A stretch of DNA of 28,431 nt from an uncultured Eubacteriales bacterium (lineage in GTDB: Bacteria > Bacillota > Clostridia > Monoglobales > Monoglobaceae). Location: contig CATWQA010000029.1 in NCBI GenBank assembly GCA_958352815.1, positions 1 through 28,431 on the forward strand, given 5' to 3'. A program made the translations under genes and the position numbers. Shown here one piece after another: positions 14,777-23,467 of the stretch (within the stretch, counting starts at the first letter, position 1; each line of letters begins with the position of its first letter). The notes beneath the pieces were generated by a model that ran no database searches, was not told the origin of the DNA, and saw only the letters and a list, made by a program, of their open reading frames with translations.

Positions 14777-17700
14777 ATGAAGCGATGTCTCAGAGGCTTT
14801 ACAAATATTTTTATTATCCCATTAATCCTTCTTTTTCTTATGCAGGGCATTCTCTGCGTGGACGGCTTTGCCTATGAGAGAAAGGTGGTTTTATTCATCA
14901 GTTCTTATTCCTACGACTGGGGTTCGGTTCCTCATCAGATGGAGGGCGTTTACGAGACCTTCGGCGATGATTATGAAATCAAGTACAGATTTATGAACAC
15001 AAAAAACATGGACGATGAGTTGGCTGAGCGTGTTCTTTCGGAAAGCCTGCATAACGAAATCGAGCACGGCTTTAGTTACGATGCAGTTATTTTGGGCGAC
15101 GACGCCGCGCTGAATTTCGCCATGAATTACCATAATGATTTTTTTGCAAATATTCCCGTAGTATACTTTGGCATTAACGCCATGGAAAACGCCTACTATG
15201 CCACAGCGACTTACGGCTACACCGGTGTTATTGAGCAGTTCTCGGTTTCGAACACGGTTCGCGCGGGGCTTGCTATCTATCCCGACGCCACCAATGTGGT
15301 GGGAATAGTGGACGATACCGTTTCAGGAAAGGGCTGCGAGCAACAATTTATAGAGGCCTCTCATGAATTTGAGAATATGACCTTTACTCCCTTCAGAACC
15401 AGCGACATGACCGAGGATGAAATCAAAAATGCTCTGTCACAATTAAAAGACGACACCATACTTATATACTTAATCTTCAACATGGACGGGCAGGGCAACT
15501 CATATTCAAGCACTGCTTCCACAAAGCTGATCACCGAGAGCGCCAACATACCCGTGCTCAGAACGGACGACTTAGGTTTAGGCGACGGCATTTTGGGCGG
15601 CGACATGATTTGCCAGAAATCAATGGCTGAGGAAGCCTCAAAAATGGTGCTTGAAGTGTTCGGCGGCAAGGATATTTCGGAAATTCAGCCCATCCTTACA
15701 ACTTCAATCAAGCAGTTTGACAAAAATGTTATGGACAGGTTTAACATAAAGGAATCTCAGCTTCCCGAGGGCTCGGTTGTTATAAACCGCACCCCCTCTG
15801 TTTTTGAAAGGAACGCCGAGGCTTTGAGAATAGGGATACCCATCCTGCTGATGCTTCTTATTCTCCTTATCTTTTTCATTTTTGAAAATATTAAGATTAA
15901 ACGGCTTAACAACAGTATCAGCGAAAAGGATGAAGTCCTTGACAGCTTGATTGACACCACCATATTCAGAATTTTCAACGATAAAATGGATATTATATAC
16001 TACAGCCGCGGCGTTCCTCTTCTTTCGGGACGAACCGCGGCCCAATACGAGGAATGGGTTCAAAGCGGCTGTTCTCTTGAAGAGTCTGTGCATCCAAGCG
16101 ACATACAGAGATTTCAAAAAGAGATGGGAAGGCTGCTTTCGGGAGAGGCAAAGCAAATCAACATTAACTACCGTCTCAAAAAAATCAACAACGACTACAA
16201 ATGGGTTACGTTTTTCGCCACACAAATCAGAGTTGACGAGGACGGAGCGCCTGTTTACGCCGGACTTTTCACCGGCATGTCGGACGAGGCCAAAATGTAC
16301 CGCAAAATCCTGAAGGACTCCTACACAGGCGTTTTTGTTGTGGACGACGACTCCTATACCCTTTTATACATCAACGATGCTATGCACAGCCTTGGAATTG
16401 TCAGAGATGATGAAGCAATCGGCAAAAAATGCTATGAAGTGTTCTACGGCAAGGACAAGCCCTGTGAGCACTGCCGCAAGAAGGACATGGTATACAGCAG
16501 CTATATATCCTTTGACCGCATTGACGAAACAAAGCACAGGCACTTTGTCCACAAAGGCAGACTTATTGATTGGAACGGTATTCCCGCTCACATAGAATAC
16601 ATCACAGATGACAGCGAAAACTATTTTGCACACCTGAAGACTGAAATCAGCCAAAGAACCTTAAATGAGGCCGTTAAACATTCCGGAATGGGCTACTGGG
16701 AATACTATCCCGCCGAAAACAAGGCCGTCTGGGGCTCAAAGAACGCTCTCGGCGCATCGGACGGCGAACCTTACATGGATAACTTTCCCGAATCTTGGTT
16801 TGCCAAAAATATTACCGCTCCGGAAAGCGTTGAAACTCTGAGAAAGTTCTACGAGGCGGCGAAAAACGGGGAGTCTGAGGGTTCCTGCGATGTTCTGAGT
16901 ATCACGAAAGGCAAAAGACTTTGGGAACGGCTTCGTTTTTCATCAATGAAAAATGACGCAGGAGAGACCATAAAGGTTATAATTACCTCTATCGATATTT
17001 CAAAAGAGAAAAAAACGGAGGAGAACTTCCAAAAAGAACTGGCGGGAAAGTCCGCATTGGAGGCGGGATACTCTCTCAGCGTTGAATACAACGTTACTCG
17101 GGATTTAGTGGTTAAGGCCACCGGAGATGACAGTTACGTCTTAAAAACAAAATGCACAATAGACGCCTCAATCAAAGAGCTTGTTGACAAGTACGTAATG
17201 GTTCGCACCAGGGAATTTGTTAAAAAAGAACTAAGCCGGAGAGAACTGCTCAGACGCTATGACAACAACGAAAGACGCTATGAAATAGAAATGTTTGTCA
17301 AGCGTGACGACAAACAAATCAGGTGCTACTCCGTCAGTATCAATATGATTAAGAAAACCCAAACAGATGATATATACGCATTCATTTACGCATTGGACAT
17401 CACTGATGAATGGGTAAAGAAAATGGTAACCCAGAGCGTTGTTGAGAGAAAAGTGGACTCTGTTTCATATCTTAACGTTCACTCCGGCGTTATTCGCATG
17501 GTGAGACATAAGCACGGCGCTCCCGCTCTTCCCAGCGACGATCCGCGGCTATATACCGACAGTATAAAAGAGTACATATCCAAAAACGTTCCGCCCGAGG
17601 AACGCGAACATTGCTTTAAAGCCTATGATACCAAGAATATCATAGAGAGGCTTGAAAGCTTCGGCGAGTACACAATAATTCACTCACTCTACAGCGATCC

Positions 17701-18997
17701 GAAGCAAACAGAAAAAAGACGTGTTAAGATAAGCCTCTACTATCTGGACAGAGCAAAGCTGACAATTGTGTTTGTGCGTACGGATATCACTGATATATAT
17801 GAGCAGGAACGGGAAAAGAACAGGCAATTGGAAGCAGCTCTTAACGAAGCAAAGCTTGCCAACCGTGCAAAAAGTGATTTCCTATCCCGTATGAGTCACG
17901 AAATCAGAACTCCTATGAACGCCGTTTTGGGAATGGCGGATATCGGAGCAAAGGAAATTGAAAACGAAAAAGCAACGGACTACTTCAGAAAGATTTCCTT
18001 CTCCGGAAAGTATCTCCTGGGTCTTATTAACGACATCTTAGATATGTCAAAAATCGAAAGTCAAAAGGTGGAGCTGCGGCCGGAGATTGTTAACATAAAC
18101 TCCTTTATTGACTCGGTTATAGCCATAGTTGCGCCTCTCTGTGACAAGAAATCCATTAAGCTTAACGTGGTTCGCAGCAAGCTTTCGACGGAATATTCAA
18201 TGCTGGACGCTATGCGGATGCAGCAGATACTGATTAACCTGCTGGGCAATGCGATTAAATTCTCCGAGGAAAACTCTGAAATTGACTTTGAAATTTCATG
18301 CCAAAGAGAAAACAGTCAGGAGTTCTACGTATTTGTAATACGCGACTACGGCGTTGGCATGAGCAAGGAATTTTTATCTCGCGCATTTGTTCCCTTTGAG
18401 CAGGAGAGAAACAAATTCTCATCAGGTCAAAACGGAACAGGTCTGGGTCTTGCAATTTCCAAAAACTTGGTCGGCTTGATGAACGGTTCCATATCTGTTG
18501 AAAGTTCACTCGGAGAGGGCAGCGCTTTCACCGTCAAAATACCCATTGTTCCGCCTGACGACAAGCAGCTGGAAAAGCAATGCGAAGGGGAAAAAGGCAT
18601 TAAGGAAACGACAAACTTTGAGGGTAAGCGGTTTTTGCTTGTTGAAGACAACATGATTAACGCTGAGATTGCCATAACCGTGCTTGAGGCGGCGGGTGCA
18701 ACAGTGGAACACGCTCGGGACGGAGCAATCGCCGTGGATATGTTCCGAAAATCAGAGCCGTCTTACTATGACATAATTCTTATGGACATACGAATGCCGC
18801 ACATGGACGGCATTGAGGCGACCCGAATTATCAGGTCAACAGAGCGCAGCGACGCCGAAACCATTCCTATTATAGCCATGACGGCAAATGTGTACGATGA
18901 TGACGTTAAACAGACGGCAAACGCAGGCATGAACGCTCATATCTCAAAACCTATAGATGTTGACGCTATGCTTGAAACACTGAAAAGGTTTATCTGA
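14777..18997 (+). CDS. Hybrid sensor histidine kinase/response regulator with periplasmic binding domain
   Basis: A 1406-residue membrane kinase. A signal/anchor segment (about residues 9-32) is followed by an extracytoplasmic domain of the ABC substrate-binding (PF04392-like) type (about 35-330) and a membrane segment (about 349-371). The cytosolic part has several PAS-like domains (about 380-1010). One of them carries C552, C563 and C566, a CxxxxxxxxxxCxxC set that could bind metal or sense redox state. A coiled coil (about 1010-1035) leads to the HisKA box with H1041 (MSHEIRTPMN), the HATPase N box at N1158, DYGVGM and GTGLGLAISKN. It ends in a receiver domain with E1290, D1291, phospho-acceptor D1337 and K1391. 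There is no output domain, so phosphate must pass to a partner encoded elsewhere. GAGGGGGG precedes the ATG. It is an orphan gene with its own promoter; the ligand is unknown. Confidence 0.92.
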   Translation: MKRCLRGFTNIFIIPLILLFLMQGILCVDGFAYERKVVLFISSYSYDWGSVPHQMEGVYETFGDDYEIKYRFMNTKNMDDELAERVLSESLHNEIEHGFSYDAVILGDDAALNFAMNYHNDFFANIPVVYFGINAMENAYYATATYGYTGVIEQFSVSNTVRAGLAIYPDATNVVGIVDDTVSGKGCEQQFIEASHEFENMTFTPFRTSDMTEDEIKNALSQLKDDTILIYLIFNMDGQGNSYSSTASTKLITESANIPVLRTDDLGLGDGILGGDMICQKSMAEEASKMVLEVFGGKDISEIQPILTTSIKQFDKNVMDRFNIKESQLPEGSVVINRTPSVFERNAEALRIGIPILLMLLILLIFFIFENIKIKRLNNSISEKDEVLDSLIDTTIFRIFNDKMDIIYYSRGVPLLSGRTAAQYEEWVQSGCSLEESVHPSDIQRFQKEMGRLLSGEAKQININYRLKKINNDYKWVTFFATQIRVDEDGAPVYAGLFTGMSDEAKMYRKILKDSYTGVFVVDDDSYTLLYINDAMHSLGIVRDDEAIGKKCYEVFYGKDKPCEHCRKKDMVYSSYISFDRIDETKHRHFVHKGRLIDWNGIPAHIEYITDDSENYFAHLKTEISQRTLNEAVKHSGMGYWEYYPAENKAVWGSKNALGASDGEPYMDNFPESWFAKNITAPESVETLRKFYEAAKNGESEGSCDVLSITKGKRLWERLRFSSMKNDAGETIKVIITSIDISKEKKTEENFQKELAGKSALEAGYSLSVEYNVTRDLVVKATGDDSYVLKTKCTIDASIKELVDKYVMVRTREFVKKELSRRELLRRYDNNERRYEIEMFVKRDDKQIRCYSVSINMIKKTQTDDIYAFIYALDITDEWVKKMVTQSVVERKVDSVSYLNVHSGVIRMVRHKHGAPALPSDDPRLYTDSIKEYISKNVPPEEREHCFKAYDTKNIIERLESFGEYTIIHSLYSDPKQTEKRRVKISLYYLDRAKLTIVFVRTDITDIYEQEREKNRQLEAALNEAKLANRAKSDFLSRMSHEIRTPMNAVLGMADIGAKEIENEKATDYFRKISFSGKYLLGLINDILDMSKIESQKVELRPEIVNINSFIDSVIAIVAPLCDKKSIKLNVVRSKLSTEYSMLDAMRMQQILINLLGNAIKFSEENSEIDFEISCQRENSQEFYVFVIRDYGVGMSKEFLSRAFVPFEQERNKFSSGQNGTGLGLAISKNLVGLMNGSISVESSLGEGSAFTVKIPIVPPDDKQLEKQCEGEKGIKETTNFEGKRFLLVEDNMINAEIAITVLEAAGATVEHARDGAIAVDMFRKSEPSYYDIILMDIRMPHMDGIEATRIIRSTERSDAETIPIIAMTANVYDDDVKQTANAGMNAHISKPIDVDAMLETLKRFI

Positions 18998-19007
18998 TAA
19001 TAAAATA

Positions 19008-19045
19008 ACAGGGTTTTAGGGGACGAAGGTTCCTTAAAACCCTGT
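19008..19045 (+). terminator. Hairpin after the sensor kinase gene
   Basis: ACAGGGTTTTA pairs perfectly with TAAAACCCTGT ten bases after the stop codon. There is no T-run, so termination is likely but not certain. Confidence 0.55.
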
Positions 19046-19065
19046 AAACACCTAAAGCTTTGTAT

Positions 19066-19500
19066 GTCTAAATCCGTCTATTTTGATAAAGGCTTTACCT
19101 TTGAAGCCATTGCCGAGCCCTCGTCGGAGCAAAGTACGCTAAGCTACGTTTTTCTTAATAAAGAAAAACATTCGCCCGCTGCCTTGCCCCTCCTTCTTCC
19201 CAAAAATCAGAGATTTTTGGGAAATGAGGAGCACATGCCCGTAAAGGCGTAGGCTTGGCGAACAGGCAAGCCGAGCTATGAGGGCATATTGCGACGATGC
19301 GGCGGCAATGTCGCCAAAGCCTTTATCAAAATCGTGAGGTGCCAAAACCACCTTATATGATTTGCTATTGTAAACATCCTATTTTATGTGCTTAAAGCCC
19401 GCCCCGGCGCTTGGGGAGGTCGGGCAAGCGCAACGGGGCGGGCGATTGCCTCACCGATGTGAGAATAGAACTAACAGGAATTATATTTAAACAAATTTTC
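19066..19500. repeat. Modular intergenic repeat, copy 2
   Basis: A 253-base unit (19080-19332) is bounded by perfect 17-base inverted repeats, ATTTTGATAAAGGCTTT at the left and its complement at 19316-19332. It contains three features. A GTTTTTCTT/AAGAAAAAC hairpin is at 19148-19169, and a perfect 12-base stem is at 19197-19223. The third is the module at 19226-19302 shared with copy 1. A GC-rich hairpin GCCCGCCCCG..CGGGGCGGGC (19397-19443) follows; its reverse complement forms the interrupted element at the window end. After it, a CACCGATGTGAG..AACAGG stretch matches copies at 23334 and 27552. Open frames across the region are incidental. From 19500 to 19683 only the DUF3795 leader is seen. 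Confidence 0.8.
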
Positions 19501-19614
19501 AAATTCACCGAAGCTTTAAATTCGGCTCTTGCCATTAAAAAATAATCAAAATAAACACAAAATGTTAAAAAACAGTTTACTTATTGTTAATAAAATTTTG
19601 GTAGAATTAAACTC

Positions 19615-19628
19615 GGAGGATTACCTCC
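19615..19628 (+). promoter_or_regulatory. Short palindrome upstream of the DUF3795 gene
   Basis: GGAGG-atta-CCTCC lies 56 bases upstream of the start. It could be an operator, or a hairpin in the leader. No convincing promoter was found around it. Confidence 0.3.
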
Positions 19629-19683
19629 CGTGAGGATATAAATACTTAATTGTTGTGACAGAAGGCAAACGGGTGATAATATT

Positions 19684-19983
19684 ATGAACAAAGTATACGG
19701 ATGCTGCGGAATTGAATGTTCCGAGTGCAAATACTATAAGAATAAATGCGGCGGCTGTTTTGCGAATAAAGGAAAGGTTTTTTGGGCAAAATTTACTGAA
19801 AACGGTATGTGCGAATCCTATCATTGCTGTGTTGAAAGACACGGATACGCCAACTGCGGAAAGTGCCCCGAGGCGCCGTGCAAGGTCATCACTCTGTACG
19901 ACCCATCAATGTCGGTAGAGCAAAACCAAAAGGCACGGGAAGCGCAGCTTATCAATCTAAAAGATATGTCAAACGAGCCTTGA
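19684..19983 (+). CDS. DUF3795 Cys-rich protein
   Basis: A 99-residue soluble protein with eleven Cys, arranged as CCGIECSEC (7-15), KCGGC, GMCESYHCC and NCGKCPEAPC. The CGIxCSxC start is the mark of DUF3795, a family widespread in anaerobic Firmicutes and archaea, presumably binding zinc or an iron-sulfur cluster; the function is unknown. The upstream ribosome site is weak (GGGTGAT). The P-type ATPase starts 18 bases after its stop behind GGAGGTG, so the two are probably one transcript. This pairing might link metal sensing or handling to cation transport, which is speculation. Confidence 0.85.
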   Translation: MNKVYGCCGIECSECKYYKNKCGGCFANKGKVFWAKFTENGMCESYHCCVERHGYANCGKCPEAPCKVITLYDPSMSVEQNQKAREAQLINLKDMSNEP

Positions 19984-20001
19984 GGCTGATTTTGGAGGTG
20001 A

Positions 20002-22401
20002 ATGACATACATGGGAAACAACTCCCGATTTGACGCCGATATATACGACAGTCCCGAAAGCGGTCTGAACACCGCCCAGGTGGAGGAACGCCGCAGAAAC
20101 GGACAGGTTAATACTGCCGTAAGCTCCTCAACCAGAACTTACAGCGAAATCGTGAAGAGTAACGTCTTTACATATTTTAACTTGATATTTGTAGTTTTGG
20201 CGACCTTGCTTATACTGGTGGGCGCGTTCAGAGATTTAACCTTTCTCGGTGTAATCTTTTTTAACACACTGATAGGAATAATTCAGGAAATCCGCTCCAA
20301 GAGAGCGCTGGACAAGCTGAAAATTATCAGCGACCCCAAGGCGGCGGTTATCAGAAACGGAACTGAACAGATCATACCCGTTGAGGAGCTTGTCCTTGAC
20401 GATGTTGTTGTGTTTTCAGCAGGAAGCCAGATACCTGCCGACGCCATAGTGATTTCCGGCTCCGCCCAGGTGAATGAATCCCTTATTACCGGCGAGTCGG
20501 ACGAGGTCGCAAAAAAGCCGGGGTATGAGCTGCTGTCCGGCAGTTTTGTTGTGTCCGGAAAGTGCAGGGCGAGACTGGTTAAGGTCGGCGAAGATTCCTA
20601 TGTTTCAAAGCTGACCCAAAAAGCAACCCGGGACAAGCATGAGGAAGAGTCCGAAATGATCAGGTCTCTTGACAAGCTTGTTAAAATCGTGGGCGTTATT
20701 ATTATTCCAATCGGACTGGTGCTGTTTATACAGCAGATGTTTTTTGTTCATGCCGGGTTCAGAGACAGCATTACCGGTATGGTTGCCGCGGTTATCGGCA
20801 TGATCCCCGAGGGACTGTACCTCCTTGCCAGCGTGGCTATGGTGGTCAGCATTATGCGCCTGGCGCGGAAGCAGGTTCTTGTCCGCAGCATGAAGTGTAT
20901 CGAAACCCTTGCAAGGGTAGACGTTCTCTGCGTGGACAAAACGGGAACCATAACCGAAAACACAATGAAGGTCAGCTCCTTAAAAGTTGCGAAAAACAAG
21001 GACTACGACAGCGTCAAGTGCCTGCTGAGCAACATGGTTGCCGCCATGGACAAGGACAACATCACCATGGAGGCAATGAAGGAGTTCTTCACAAGCGGAA
21101 CCGGGGCAAAGCCGGAAAAGGTGTTTTCCTTTTCATCTCAGTTTAAATACAGCGGCTGCGTCCTCGGAGGGCAGAGTTATGTTTTAGGTGCTCCCGAGCT
21201 GGTGCTGCGGGAACAGTTTAAGGATTATGAAGAAGATGTCACATCCTACTCCTCTCAGGGTTACCGAGTAGTTGCCTTTGTTAAATACAAGGGTGAGCTA
21301 AACGGAAAAGCGCTGACCGAGAGAGTGGAGCTTTTGGGCTTCGTTCTTCTGGAAAATCCCATCCGCGCTACTGCCAAGGAGACCTTTGAATACTTTGCGG
21401 AGCAGGGGGTTGAAATAAAAGTTATTTCCGGCGATAACCCGGTGACTGTTTCCAGAGTTGCCAAGGAAGCGGGGATTAAAAATGCCGATAAGTATATTGA
21501 CGCAACCACTCTCACATCGGACAGAGCTATATACGACGCTTGTCTTGAATACAACGTTTTCGGCAGGGTTGTGCCCGAGCAGAAACGCATGTTTGTAAAG
21601 GCTCTGAAGGCACAAGGCAAAACCGTGGGCATGACGGGAGACGGCGTGAACGATGTGCTCGCCCTAAAAGAGGCAAATTGCAGCATCGCCATGGCGTCGG
21701 GCAGCGAGGCTGCGTCCCAGGTATCTCAGCTTGTGCTGGTGGACTCAGACTTTTCGAAAATGCCGTCGGTTGTGGGCGAGGGCAGACGGGTTGTAAACAA
21801 CATTGAGCGTTCGGCAAGCCTGTTTTTGGTTAAAAACATATTCTCGCTGCTGCTATCTCTGTTCTCTATGATTTCTGTGAACGGGTACCCTCTGGAGCCG
21901 TCTCAGGTTTCCCTTATCGGCTTGTTCACAATCGGTACGCCTGCATTCTTCCTCTCTCTTGAACCCAACAGGGAACTGATTAAAGGGCGCTTTTTGACCA
22001 ACGTCTTTAAAAAGGCTTTGCCTGCAGGACTGACGGACTTTTTGGTGGTCGCCGGGCTGGTTATATTCTGCGAGGTATTCGGTGTTGACGGGGAAAGCGT
22101 TTCCACTGCCGGCACGTTTCTGGTATCTCTCGTGGGATTTATGATTTTATACCGAATTTCAAAGCCCATGAATACCTTCCATTGGATTTTGCTGGGGGCT
22201 ATGATTGCGGGCTGGCTGGGCTGCATAATCTTTATGCGAGACTTGTTTGCCATAAGCTCAATGACGGGTAGATGCGTAATGCTGCTTATTGTGTTCGCAA
22301 TTGCTGCCGACCCCATACTGAGGTTCCTAAGCGCGGTTTTTGAAAAGGACTATACAAACACAAAAATTGTTCGAATGTTTAAAAAATTAAAGAAAAGCTA
22401 A
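20002..22401 (+). CDS. CtpE-like cation-translocating P-type ATPase
   Basis: A 799-residue polytopic ATPase. It has the actuator TGES motif (163-166) and the membrane-4 ion-binding motif PEGL (269-272). The phosphorylation site DKTGT has its Asp at 312, and the hinge GDGVND spans 546-551. About eight to ten membrane segments are present, including the C-terminal pairs after residue 610. The PEGL motif in place of PEGLP/CPC places it near mycobacterial CtpE and pneumococcal Exp7-type pumps, for which calcium transport is the best-supported function in CtpE. There is no N-terminal heavy-metal domain. GGAGGTG lies right before ATG 20002; the in-frame ATG at 20011 has better SD spacing and may be the true start. 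A shared terminator separates it from the convergent SOD gene. Confidence 0.92.
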   Translation: MTYMGNNSRFDADIYDSPESGLNTAQVEERRRNGQVNTAVSSSTRTYSEIVKSNVFTYFNLIFVVLATLLILVGAFRDLTFLGVIFFNTLIGIIQEIRSKRALDKLKIISDPKAAVIRNGTEQIIPVEELVLDDVVVFSAGSQIPADAIVISGSAQVNESLITGESDEVAKKPGYELLSGSFVVSGKCRARLVKVGEDSYVSKLTQKATRDKHEEESEMIRSLDKLVKIVGVIIIPIGLVLFIQQMFFVHAGFRDSITGMVAAVIGMIPEGLYLLASVAMVVSIMRLARKQVLVRSMKCIETLARVDVLCVDKTGTITENTMKVSSLKVAKNKDYDSVKCLLSNMVAAMDKDNITMEAMKEFFTSGTGAKPEKVFSFSSQFKYSGCVLGGQSYVLGAPELVLREQFKDYEEDVTSYSSQGYRVVAFVKYKGELNGKALTERVELLGFVLLENPIRATAKETFEYFAEQGVEIKVISGDNPVTVSRVAKEAGIKNADKYIDATTLTSDRAIYDACLEYNVFGRVVPEQKRMFVKALKAQGKTVGMTGDGVNDVLALKEANCSIAMASGSEAASQVSQLVLVDSDFSKMPSVVGEGRRVVNNIERSASLFLVKNIFSLLLSLFSMISVNGYPLEPSQVSLIGLFTIGTPAFFLSLEPNRELIKGRFLTNVFKKALPAGLTDFLVVAGLVIFCEVFGVDGESVSTAGTFLVSLVGFMILYRISKPMNTFHWILLGAMIAGWLGCIIFMRDLFAISSMTGRCVMLLIVFAIAADPILRFLSAVFEKDYTNTKIVRMFKKLKKS

Positions 22402-22430
22402 AGGTATTGCCGAGTCGGGCAATACCTTTT
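22401..22430. terminator. Shared terminator between convergent genes
   Basis: AAGGTATTGCC pairs perfectly with GGCAATACCTT, followed by TT on the plus strand. It starts at the last base of the ATPase gene and ends four bases before the stop of the minus-strand SOD gene, so it can serve both. Confidence 0.75.
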
Positions 22431-22433
22431 CGT

Positions 22434-22898
22434 TTAGGTTTTGGCAATAACGCCGCAGGCGATTTTCTCTCCCGAGTTTCCGCTGGGCTGAGAATGAAAA
22501 TCGTCCGGGTGAAGATGAATTATAACCGTTCTGCCTATAATCTCTCTTGCCGTAAATCTGTCGGACAAAACGGACATATAGGCATATCCGTTGTTCCCGA
22601 TTAGGGGCGGAAGATCCCCCGCATGGTAGGGGTGAGGGCAGTTGTTGGGATTGTAGTGCCCCTTGGCGTTGGCAAACAGGTCGCTGCCGCTTCCGCTGCA
22701 CTCCCCTCCCTCGTGAATATGAAAGGCGAATATGCCGCCGTCACAATTTTTCTCATCGACGGGCAGCCCGAAAATTTCAGCGGTTATAAGCACTCCGTTT
22801 TTCTGCTGTCTGAACAGCACCCTCCCGTTAATATCAGGATAATGCTCGCTTCCTTTTATAACAGCAACAGCATTTGACTTAAAGTTATTGTATCTCAT
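22434..22898 (-). CDS. sodC: Cytosolic Cu/Zn superoxide dismutase family protein
   Basis: A 154-residue protein of the Cu/Zn SOD fold. The ligand pattern is visible: FHIHEGGEC (copper His pair), GHYNPNNCPHPYHAGDLPPL (bridging His, zinc His residues and zinc Asp) and VIIHLHPDD (last copper His). The Cys pair is GEC and ACGVI. At the position of the catalytic Arg before ACGVI (human Arg143) this protein has Lys (GEKIACGVI). It lacks a signal peptide, although most bacterial Cu/Zn SODs are exported. The start is set at ATG 22898 with GGAGG seven bases upstream; an earlier in-frame start (22937) has no such site. A role in oxidative-stress protection is expected from the family, but activity with Lys and in the cytosol is uncertain. 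Confidence 0.88.
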   Translation of the reverse strand: MRYNNFKSNAVAVIKGSEHYPDINGRVLFRQQKNGVLITAEIFGLPVDEKNCDGGIFAFHIHEGGECSGSGSDLFANAKGHYNPNNCPHPYHAGDLPPLIGNNGYAYMSVLSDRFTAREIIGRTVIIHLHPDDFHSQPSGNSGEKIACGVIAKT

Positions 22899-23059
22899 AA
22901 ACATACCTCCGGTTTTTACATATCTTAATATATTCAATATAACCCGAAAGTAGACCGAGAATATTTAAATCATATGCCATTGCCTCTAATGCCATGTAAA
23001 TGTTAAAACTTTATGTTTATACTATACCCATATAATTTTATTTATACTTGATAGTATAA

Positions 23060-23467
23060 CCGTTCGCCTAGCCCGGTTCCGCCTTGTCGCACCAACTTAG
23101 GGCTGTTATTGACATTAGTCACTGTATCTAAATGGGAACAATGCGTGCCAACCAACATCAAAGATGTTGGGTCACAGCCAGACCCGGGCGGTATCGATTT
23201 TCCCCTTCGGGGAAACCGATTTGGGTGTTGCCCCAAACCCCAACAAAATTTTAATGAAGGCTTTGCCTTTTTGTTTGCCCGCCCTGTGCGTTTGGGGAGG
23301 AGGGGGCAAACACACAGGGCGGGCGACAGACACACCAATGTGAGTATATAAAATAACAGGGATTGCAATTTAAGTATAATTACAAATCTGCATAATATGG
23401 TGTAAACTATTGGTATATCTGCGGGCGCAGCTGTGACCCCACTTCTTTGAAGTGGGACGGCACTCAT
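23060..23467. repeat. Modular intergenic repeat, copy 3, carrying a 93-base insert
   Basis: The left part matches copy 1 (TTCGCCTAGCCC.GTTCCGCC ... GCCAGACCCGGGCGG) except that 23084-23176 is inserted between the two halves. The insert holds the stem CCAACATC/GATGTTGG (23152-23170) and recurs in the element at the window end. After it come a CCCC-ttc-GGGG hairpin, an AAGGCTTTGCCTTT stretch and a long hairpin GCCCGCCCTGTG..CACAGGGCGGGC (23277-23324). Next is a stretch (23334-23430) shared with 27550-27650. An inverted, shortened second copy of the insert end (23431-23467) has the stem CCCACTTC/GAAGTGGG and overlaps the stop codon of the SGNH hydrolase gene. A TTATACT/AGTATAA palindrome (23042-23059) borders the left side. 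Positions 22938-23040 show no gene. Confidence 0.8.

Noticed and set aside
23042..23467. Long minus-strand frame over repeat copy 3
   Set aside because: It spans insert, hairpins and gene end; no homology or start signal.
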